Shown here: positions 58,087 through 64,000 of the stretch, piece after piece
Layout of the letters: the number at the start of each line of letters is the position of its first letter
How positions within the stretch are numbered: position 1 is the stretch's first letter
Notes under the pieces: model-generated
What the model saw: the letters and a program-made list of their open reading frames with translations, nothing else
What the model was told of the DNA's origin: nothing
Database searches by the model: none
Made by a program: the position numbers and the translations under genes
Assembly: GCF_000987955.1 (NCBI RefSeq)
Contig: NZ_LAZU01000036.1
Location: 124,001 to 188,000 of the forward strand
DNA length: 64,000 nucleotides
Direction: 5' to 3'
Source of the DNA: Paenibacillus sp. DMB20
GTDB lineage: Bacteria > Bacillota > Bacilli > Paenibacillales > Paenibacillaceae

Positions 58087-60204
58087 ATTCTGGATGAACG
58101 TTGTACCAAGATACTGTTTATGCTGCAGAAGACAGTCGATCATGTCTCCATCGAAGAGGTGATGCAGAAACTTAAGATCTCCAGGCGAACCGTTTATTAC
58201 GATATGGATAAAATCAATGATTGGCTCAAAAACCTCAATCTCCCGGCGGTGGAGTACGTGCGGTCGGTTGGTTACTACCTGCCTGATGAAAGCCGCAAGA
58301 ACATTCCAAGCATGGCGGATGGGGTGCCGAAGGAGCAGCTTTACCTTTCGCTAAGACAGCGGATCGCCTTAATGGCCGTTTATATGATCTCCACCACAGA
58401 CCCGTTGTTTGTATACCATTATACCGACATGCTGCAGGTAAGCCGGGGGACGGTGCTTAAGGATCTCCAATACGTGCGGGAGGAAATGAAGAGTTTCCAT
58501 CTCGAAGTCACCTATGATCGAAAAAACGGCTATGGGGTTTCCGGGGAAGAAAGCGATATCCGGAAAACGGTTACGCACTACTTGGGGCAAATCATTGGGG
58601 AAGGCGGCTGGAAACAGCTTCTTTATCACAATCCGGACCTTCCTTTCTTCGACTTTACGCAAGGCCTTCTGCCGGAGTTGTCGAAAGAGCGTTCCCATCA
58701 ATTATATACGTTGATTAACGGAAGCGAAGAAGCGCTTGGCGTCCAAATGACGGATGAGATGGTGTACAGCTTAAGCGTCCGGTTCCTGATTTATGTCCGT
58801 CGGATTCAGAGAGGCGACATCATTTCCATCGATGGCGAAGAACAGAGGGTTTTATGCCGCATGCCTGAATATGGGGCGGTAGAACGAATCTCCAAAGGTC
58901 TTGAGCGTTTGTTTGCCGTCGTTATTCCGGAGCAAGAAGTTTGTTACTTTACCATGCACATTCTGGGTGCGAGGGTAAACAAGGCACAGCCGATGACCGG
59001 ATCGGACGGCATGAACGAAAAGCTGAGGGAGACGGCCAAAGAAATGACGGACGCCTTTCAACGCCACGCCTGCGTCTTTCTGCCGAACAAGGACGACATG
59101 GAACATCAGCTGATGATCCATTTGAAGCCTGCTTACTATCGGATTCTTTACGGCCTCGGACTGGATAATCCGATGCTTGACATCATCCGGACGAAATACA
59201 GGGAAGTGTTTGATCTGACCCGGCGTGCAGCGGCTCCGTTTGAGAAGTTGGTCGGCCGCAAACTGAATGATGACGAGATCGGTTATCTGGCGATGCATTT
59301 CGGCGGCTGGCTCCGCCGGGAGAATACAAAACCGGCCGAACGGCGAAAGGCGGCTATTGTGTGCGTTAACGGAATTTCCGCCTCGCGAATGCTTAAATCG
59401 CAATTGGAAAGCTTGTTTTCAGCGCTGGATATTACGGCCGTATTATCCCTTCGGGAATATGAAACCTTTCGAGGCGAAGCGGATTTTATTTTCTCGACGG
59501 TTCCTTTGCCGGACAGTCATATCCCGGTATTTATCGTGAATCCGATCTTGAGCGACAAGGAAAAGGAGCACCTGCTCAACCAGATCAACGCCTTGGCCGG
59601 GCGCAAATCGAGAACCCAGACAAGCTCCGTACAGGCTGTCCTGGACATCGTCCGGAAATATGCCGAAATCACGGATGAAGCGGGTCTCATGGAAGAACTG
59701 AACTGTTATATGAGCGCGGGGAGAGCCTGGATGCTAGAGAAGCCCAAGCCTTCGCTTTCGGATTTGCTGACCGGCGATATGATTACCGTCAAGGAGCAGG
59801 CTGCCGACTGGCGAGCGGCGATTCGAACGGCGGCCGGGCCGCTTTTGAATCAGGGTTATATAGAGAATCGTTATGTCGACGAAATGATTGCGAAGGTGGA
59901 GGTGCTCGGCCCATACATTGTGGTAGCGCCAGGGATCGCCATCGCTCACGCCAAACCGCAGGATGGGGTGTTACGGCTTGGAATCAGCCTTTTGCAGCTG
60001 AACCGTCCGGTTTCCTTCTCGAAAGAGTCGAGGCATCAGGTTCATACCGTTTTGGTACTCGCTTCCATAGACAGCGAGACTCACCTGAAAGCGTTGTCCG
60101 AGTTGACCAGCCTTTTAAGAGCACCGGAAAGCCTGGCCCGTCTGAAACAGGCCAAAACGAAGCAACAGATTCTTCAGCAGATACAGTTCGGGAGCAAAAA
60201 CTAG
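58087..60204 (+). CDS. PRD-containing PTS regulator with EIIB- and EIIA-like domains (BglG/MtlR type)
   Basis: Transcription activator: HTH (VSIEEVMQKLKISRRTVYYDMDKIN), second HTH/Mga-like region, two PRDs with regulatory His residues, an EIIB-like domain (KAAIVCVNGISASRMLKSQLE), and a C-terminal EIIA-2 domain with the phospho-His in GIAIAHAKPQDG. It would be switched by phosphorylation from the Ula-type PTS encoded downstream. The start is unusual: AAAAGGAG (58069-58076) is followed at normal spacing only by ATT 58087 (then LDERCTKILF), while the first ATG (58120) lacks any ribosome site; homologous N-termini suggest the longer form. Confidence 0.85.
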   Translation: MLDERCTKILFMLQKTVDHVSIEEVMQKLKISRRTVYYDMDKINDWLKNLNLPAVEYVRSVGYYLPDESRKNIPSMADGVPKEQLYLSLRQRIALMAVYMISTTDPLFVYHYTDMLQVSRGTVLKDLQYVREEMKSFHLEVTYDRKNGYGVSGEESDIRKTVTHYLGQIIGEGGWKQLLYHNPDLPFFDFTQGLLPELSKERSHQLYTLINGSEEALGVQMTDEMVYSLSVRFLIYVRRIQRGDIISIDGEEQRVLCRMPEYGAVERISKGLERLFAVVIPEQEVCYFTMHILGARVNKAQPMTGSDGMNEKLRETAKEMTDAFQRHACVFLPNKDDMEHQLMIHLKPAYYRILYGLGLDNPMLDIIRTKYREVFDLTRRAAAPFEKLVGRKLNDDEIGYLAMHFGGWLRRENTKPAERRKAAIVCVNGISASRMLKSQLESLFSALDITAVLSLREYETFRGEADFIFSTVPLPDSHIPVFIVNPILSDKEKEHLLNQINALAGRKSRTQTSSVQAVLDIVRKYAEITDEAGLMEELNCYMSAGRAWMLEKPKPSLSDLLTGDMITVKEQAADWRAAIRTAAGPLLNQGYIENRYVDEMIAKVEVLGPYIVVAPGIAIAHAKPQDGVLRLGISLLQLNRPVSFSKESRHQVHTVLVLASIDSETHLKALSELTSLLRAPESLARLKQAKTKQQILQQIQFGSKN

Positions 60205-60233
60205 AGAGATAACGGATGAAGGAGTGTTACGCA

Positions 60234-60677
60234 GTGAAATTTTTGGAGCCATCTTCCATTGCATTGGATTTGGAAGCCGAATCGGCAGAAGACGCCATAC
60301 GATTGGCCGGTTCTCTGCTGTGCAATACCGGTGCGATTGAGGAGAGTTATATAGACGCCATGATCGATTCTTACCGGGAGAAGGGACCGTACTTCGTCCT
60401 TGCCCCGCACATCGCCCTGCCCCATGCACGGGCCCAGGACGGAGTCAAGGAACCCTGCGTGTCCCTGCTGAGATTAAACCATCCGGTGCCTTTCGGCCAT
60501 ACGGTAAATGACCCTGTACAGCTTGTGTTTGCACTGGGCGGTTCCACAAGCTCAGAGCATATCCAAATGCTCCGAAAGCTGACAACGCTGCTTAGCAGCC
60601 CCGGCGTGGTGGAAGACCTTCAAAACGCGCCCGACGTGGATAGCGTTCAACAAATTCTTAGGAGGAACGAACAATGA
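60234..60677 (+). CDS. ulaC: PTS EIIA component, ascorbate/Ula type
   Basis: Cytosolic phosphocarrier of the fructose/mannitol-like EIIA family, 147 aa: KFLEPSSIALDLEAESAEDAI, and the phospho-His in HIALPHARAQDGV. GTG 60234 (AAGGAG nine bases upstream) is preferred to ATG 60216. The next gene starts 4 bp before its stop. Specificity is inferred from the UlaA-type EIIC downstream; the sugar need not be ascorbate. Confidence 0.85.
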   Translation: MKFLEPSSIALDLEAESAEDAIRLAGSLLCNTGAIEESYIDAMIDSYREKGPYFVLAPHIALPHARAQDGVKEPCVSLLRLNHPVPFGHTVNDPVQLVFALGGSTSSEHIQMLRKLTTLLSSPGVVEDLQNAPDVDSVQQILRRNEQ

Positions 60678-60937
60678 AAATTTTGTGCGTATGCGGACTG
60701 GGACAAGGAACCAGCCTGATTTTGAGAATGAACGTGGAGAACGTGCTTGCCGGGATGGGCATTCAAGCCGATGTTGAGCACACGGACGTTTCCACGGCTT
60801 CGGGCTCGGCGGCGGATTATATCGTGACCAGCAACGAGCTTGCCCAAAGCCTTGGGAACCACCAAGCCAAGATCTTGATCGTCAACAATTACTTTGACAC
60901 GAACGAGATCAAACAAAAATTTGAGGAAGTGCTGTAA
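60674..60937 (+). CDS. ulaB: PTS EIIB component, lactose/ascorbate type
   Basis: 87 residues with the phosphocysteine loop CGLGQGTS (Cys7) and the fold ILCVCGLGQGTSLILRMNVENVL, ADYIVTSNELA. It takes phosphate from EIIA and passes it to sugar during transport. GGAGG precedes the ATG, which overlaps the EIIA stop by 4 bp. Confidence 0.88.
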   Translation: MKILCVCGLGQGTSLILRMNVENVLAGMGIQADVEHTDVSTASGSAADYIVTSNELAQSLGNHQAKILIVNNYFDTNEIKQKFEEVL

Positions 60938-60960
60938 ACCTATTTAGGAGGGGTCTTTAG

Positions 60961-62256
60961 GTGGATGTTCTTTTTTGGATCGCAACCAACATTTTTGGAA
61001 CGCCGGCCATTCTGCTTGGCATTATCGTCCTGCTTGGCCTCATGCTCCAGAAGAAATCCGTAAGTCAGCTTGTAAGCGGTACCTTTAAGGCCGTCATCGG
61101 TTTTCTGATCATCGGTGCGGGTGCGGATGTCATTGTCAAAGCGCTTTTGGTTTTTGAACCCATGTGGAAAGAAGTATTCGGCCTGACGGCAGAATCTCTG
61201 GGCAGCTTTATGGGCCAGGAGGCGTTCAGCGCCAAATACGGCAGCGCGGTAACGCTCGCCATGCTGATCGGCTTCCTGATCAACGTCGCTTTAGCTCGCT
61301 TTACCCGGTTTAAGTACATTTACCTGACCGGCCACATGATGTTTTGGACATCGACCATTTTCGCGGGTATCGTCGTTCATGCCGCGGGGGATGTTTCGAT
61401 CTGGAAGCTGGTTCTGATGATATCCGTCGTGCTTGGTTTCTACTGGACCTTCCAGCCCGCGATCGTGCAGCCGTTCCTGCGTAAAATCACCGGCAACGAC
61501 AACATTGCCCTGGGGCATACTTCCGCTTCGGTGGCTCTGTTGGCTGCGCTGTCCGGCAAGATCGTGGGCAACAAAAACAACGATTCCGAGAAAATCAAAG
61601 TTCCGAAAGGGTTTGAATTCCTGCGGGATTCCAATGTCATCACTGCTTTAAGCATGGGAGTTCTGTTCCTGATCGGAGCACTCATTTTGTCCGCAAAAGG
61701 TACCCCGGCCGCAGCGGAGTTGATCGCCAAATCCGGAGATCAGAACTTTATCATCTATTCCATCATTCAGTCCTTCACGTTTGCGGGAGGCATCGCCATT
61801 GTCCTGATGGGCGTTCGGATGTTCATCGGCGAGCTGGTTCCGGCCTTTAACGGCATTGCGACCAAGCTGGTTCCCGGCGCGAAGCCTGCCCTGGATGCGC
61901 CCATCGTGTATCCATATGCGCCGAATGCGGTGGTGCTGGGCTTCATCGGGGCTTTTGCGGGTGCCATACTCTGGCTGTTGGTATTGGGAAATACCGTTTC
62001 CTATATTTTCGTCCCGACCATGATCGTGCTTTTCTTCCACGGCGCGACGGCGGGCGTCTTCGGCAACTCCACAGGCGGCGTAAGAGGAGCCGTGTTCGGC
62101 GGATTTATCACGTCGACCATCGTGGCTTGGGGACAGTTTCTGATGGTTAAATTCTTTATCGCTTCCACCGTGCCGGATACGGCCATGTGGGCGGCAGACT
62201 CGGATATGTTCATCATCGGTCCGATTCTTCATTTCTTGGCAAAGCTGATCTTTTAA
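60961..62256 (+). CDS. ulaA: PTS EIIC component, UlaA/SgaT type
   Basis: Membrane channel subunit, 431 aa with about eleven segments: NIFGTPAILLGIIVLLGLMLQKK, VIGFLIIGAGADVI, GHMMFWTSTIFAGIV, VYPYAPNAVVLGFIGAFAGAI, FFHGATAGVFGNSTGG. This is the ascorbate-type EIIC family. The start is GTG 60961 after AGGAGGGG. The downstream lactonase-like gene suggests that the imported substrate is a sugar, sugar acid or lactone. Confidence 0.9.
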   Translation: MDVLFWIATNIFGTPAILLGIIVLLGLMLQKKSVSQLVSGTFKAVIGFLIIGAGADVIVKALLVFEPMWKEVFGLTAESLGSFMGQEAFSAKYGSAVTLAMLIGFLINVALARFTRFKYIYLTGHMMFWTSTIFAGIVVHAAGDVSIWKLVLMISVVLGFYWTFQPAIVQPFLRKITGNDNIALGHTSASVALLAALSGKIVGNKNNDSEKIKVPKGFEFLRDSNVITALSMGVLFLIGALILSAKGTPAAAELIAKSGDQNFIIYSIIQSFTFAGGIAIVLMGVRMFIGELVPAFNGIATKLVPGAKPALDAPIVYPYAPNAVVLGFIGAFAGAILWLLVLGNTVSYIFVPTMIVLFFHGATAGVFGNSTGGVRGAVFGGFITSTIVAWGQFLMVKFFIASTVPDTAMWAADSDMFIIGPILHFLAKLIF

Positions 62257-62277
62257 TTGAGGGATTCACCATTTAGA

Positions 62278-62311
62278 AAGACGGCGATGCGTATCTGCCG
62301 TCTTCCTTTTT
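62278..62311 (+). terminator. Hairpin after ulaA
   Basis: AGACGGC (62279-62285) and GCCGTCT (62297-62303) with a T-rich tail; probably a partial terminator because the PTE gene continues the operon. Confidence 0.6.
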
Positions 62312-62357
62312 CAAAAAACATTAAAAGGCATAAAGACGGTCCTAAGGAGGCAGGAAT

Positions 62358-63350
62358 ATGGGTTTTATACGGACGTTTCATGGCGACATACCGAAAGAGG
62401 AACTCGGATTTACCTATTCGCACGAGCATATCGTATGCCGGCCATCCTTCTGGCAGGTGCGCGGAGAGGACGATCTCCTGCTCGACGACAAGGATAAATC
62501 CATGAAGGATGTTCTGGATTTTAAACATCACGGCGGACAGGCGATCGTTGATGCGACGGCAGTCGATTATGGACGGGATGTGCGTGCCGTCGAGGAAATT
62601 TCAAGGGAAACGGGGATCCGGATCGTCGGCACTGCCGGATTCAACAAAAGCTTCCTGTGGGATGCTCCCATTAAGGAAGAGCTGCGTCCGATTCTCGGCG
62701 GTTACCGCACCTATGCCGAGTGGATCGATGCCAAGAGCATTAATGAGCTTGCCGATTTCGTCATCCGCGAAGTGGAGAACGGGTTGGAAGGCACTCCCTT
62801 CAAAGCAGGCCAGGTTAAATTCGGCACCGGTTACAACCGGATTACCCCGTTGGAGGAAAAAACGCTGCGGGCGGTAGCCCGTGCGCATCACGAAACGAAA
62901 GCGCCGATTCATTCCCATACGGAAGTGGGGACCATGGCGCTTGAACAATTGGAACTGCTGAAGAGCGAAGGGGTGGACCTGAGTTATTTAAGCCTGGGCC
63001 ACATGGACCGGAATCCGGACCCTTACTATCATGAACAGATTGCTTCAAGCGGGGCTTATCTGAGCTTTGACGGCATCGGCAAAATCAAGTATGCACCCGA
63101 AAGCACGCGCATCGCACTCATTCTGGAGCTTGTCCGCAAAGGATATGAGGACCAGATCCTTATCAGCGGTGATACGGCCCGCAAAACGTATTACAAGCAT
63201 TATGACTATGGTCCCGGACTGGAATATATCATTGCCAAGTGGGTACCGCGTTTTGTGGATGAGGCGGGACGGAACGGGTTTGACGGACAAAAGCTGATCG
63301 AAAAATTTTTCATAAGCAACCCTGCCAACTGCTTCTCATTCAAAAAGTAA
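62358..63350 (+). CDS. Phosphotriesterase-family metal hydrolase, probable sugar-lactonase
   Basis: Amidohydrolase-superfamily TIM barrel, 330 aa. Binuclear-metal residues are visible: SHEH near residue 21, carboxylated Lys in AGQVKFGTGYN, His in PIHSHTE and LSLGHMDR, and Asp in LISGDTAR. PTE homologues found beside Ula-type PTS genes in Firmicutes act on phosphorylated sugar lactones rather than organophosphates, so hydrolysis of a sugar-1,4-lactone 5-phosphate is the best guess from context. AAGGAGG precedes the start. Confidence 0.85.
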   Translation: MGFIRTFHGDIPKEELGFTYSHEHIVCRPSFWQVRGEDDLLLDDKDKSMKDVLDFKHHGGQAIVDATAVDYGRDVRAVEEISRETGIRIVGTAGFNKSFLWDAPIKEELRPILGGYRTYAEWIDAKSINELADFVIREVENGLEGTPFKAGQVKFGTGYNRITPLEEKTLRAVARAHHETKAPIHSHTEVGTMALEQLELLKSEGVDLSYLSLGHMDRNPDPYYHEQIASSGAYLSFDGIGKIKYAPESTRIALILELVRKGYEDQILISGDTARKTYYKHYDYGPGLEYIIAKWVPRFVDEAGRNGFDGQKLIEKFFISNPANCFSFKK

Positions 63351-63362
63351 GGGGGGCGCACC

Positions 63363-64000
63363 ATGAAGTTTGAGCTTGAAAATTCAGTTGAAGTATCGCA
63401 AAAAATCCGACAATACCGGGCGCAATATTGCCTATCGGGGCTGTAGAGGCGCACGGACCTCATCTTCCGCTCGGTACGGACAACATCCTGGCCGAACGAT
63501 TGGCTATGCAATTGGCGGAGCGGACGCAGAGCTTTGTTTTGCCAACCTTGCCCTTTGGACAGGTGTGGAGTTTGCGGAATTTTCCCGGAAGCATCAACGT
63601 TTCCAACGAAGCCTTGATCCGGCTTCTGTCTGATATCGGGGAGAGCTTGTATCATCAGGGATTCCGGATTTTTGCCATGGTCAACGGTCATTTGGGGAAT
63701 GCCGTCGCTTTAAAGGAAGCGGCTAGGATATTGTACGAAAGAGTTCCCGAGCTGAAAGTGTTTTATTTCTTTTACCCTGGAACCAAAGAGATCATAGCGG
63801 AAGTCAGGGAAACCTCTGCCGCGCATGCGGTTTACATGCACGCGGATGAGATCGAAACCTCCTACATGCTTTATCTGGCAGGGGAATACGTGGATATGGG
63901 CAAGGCGATTGACGGCGCGCCCGTCATACCGGCCGATGCCGACTTCACGCCGACGCGTGGGAAGAGATAACCGCTTCGGCCGTGCTCGGCGACGCAACGC
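63363..64000 (+). pseudogene. Creatininase-family amidohydrolase, two apparent frameshifts, cut by window end
   Basis: The N-terminus (KFELENSVEVSQK) is out of frame with ILPIGAVEAHGPHLPLGTDN, which holds the family's metal ligands; one base is missing between 63400 and 63428, possibly in the A6 run. The central part is intact (MVNGHLGNAVALKEA, HADEIETSYML). A second missing base near 63958 turns DFTPTRWEEIT into an early stop at 63970; the correct frame continues to the window end. The family hydrolyses cyclic amides and related substrates; here it is the last visible gene of the PTS-lactonase operon. Confidence 0.7.

Noticed and set aside
61648..62232. 194-codon His/Asp-rich ORF opposite ulaA
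   Set aside because: Composition typical of the antisense of a membrane protein gene.

Overview
The window looks like a chromosomal segment of a Paenibacillus-like Firmicute. The grounds are strong AGGAGG-type ribosome binding sites, mid GC, Rho-independent terminators after most genes, a bacillithiol gene pair (yojF-bshB2), a Bacillus-type Fnr with C-terminal cysteines, and many carbohydrate and regulator genes. No rRNA, tRNA, CRISPR array, prophage or complete insertion sequence was seen. The species cannot be fixed from this sequence alone.

Layout. 1-3.0 kb: polysaccharide-degradation genes (GH43-like propeller, discoidin protein, PL6 lyase). 3.1-6.0 kb: a sigma factor with a large C-terminal extension, next to a BtrH-like cysteine-hydrolase protein. 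6.2-11.2 kb: TetR, HAD phosphatase, a MocR regulator lacking the PLP lysine, an EamA exporter, a small alarmone synthetase. 11.2-17.4 kb: two related structured RNAs and three copies of a dispersed repeat around hemY (frameshifted), fnr and a NreABC-like nitrate/oxygen module with an Fnr box. 17.3-24.6 kb: SDR, M29 aminopeptidase (frameshifted), anSME-type radical SAM enzyme, CUT1 sugar importer. 24.7-27.8 kb: alkylation-damage cluster alkA / adaA-adaB-2OG oxygenase. 27.8-30.7 kb: TrmB-type regulator, 5'-deleted MFS exporter, frameshifted inositol-monophosphatase-like gene. 30.9-34.1 kb: pyroglutamate salvage (pxpB-pxpC-pxpA-pcp). 34.4-38 kb: cell-surface proteins. 38-40 kb: arsenic genes with a decayed arsM. 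40.4-41.4 kb: an HTH protein fused to a degenerate F1-ATPase beta domain. 41.4-43.3 kb: ABC-F gene behind an attenuator leader. 43.4-52.1 kb: WYL and AraC regulators, AI-2E permease, VOC proteins, bacillithiol genes, DHA2 exporter. 52.2-56.2 kb: Fur-boxed iron/heme uptake operon. 56.5-57.7 kb: MFS gene ending inside the fourth dispersed repeat. 58.1-64 kb: PRD regulator, Ula-type PTS, phosphotriesterase-like lactonase, creatininase-family gene running off the window.

How the parts work together. Several blocks are self-contained pathways: Pcp releases pyroglutamate that PxpABC can open to glutamate; AdaA senses methylation and the cluster supplies three kinds of alkyl repair; Fnr and the NreABC-like proteins share a control region; the FecBCD-HugZ operon imports iron/heme and processes it; the Ula PTS delivers a phosphorylated sugar (acid) probably handled by the PTE-like lactonase and the creatininase-family enzyme.

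At least seven genes are interrupted by single-base indels, often in A runs or in a restored GGCC. Sequencing error is therefore a real possibility and individual 'pseudogene' calls should be read with that in mind. The strongest unexplained items are the HTH/F1-beta fusion protein, the two-copy structured RNA, and the four-copy dispersed repeat with a compensatory base change.
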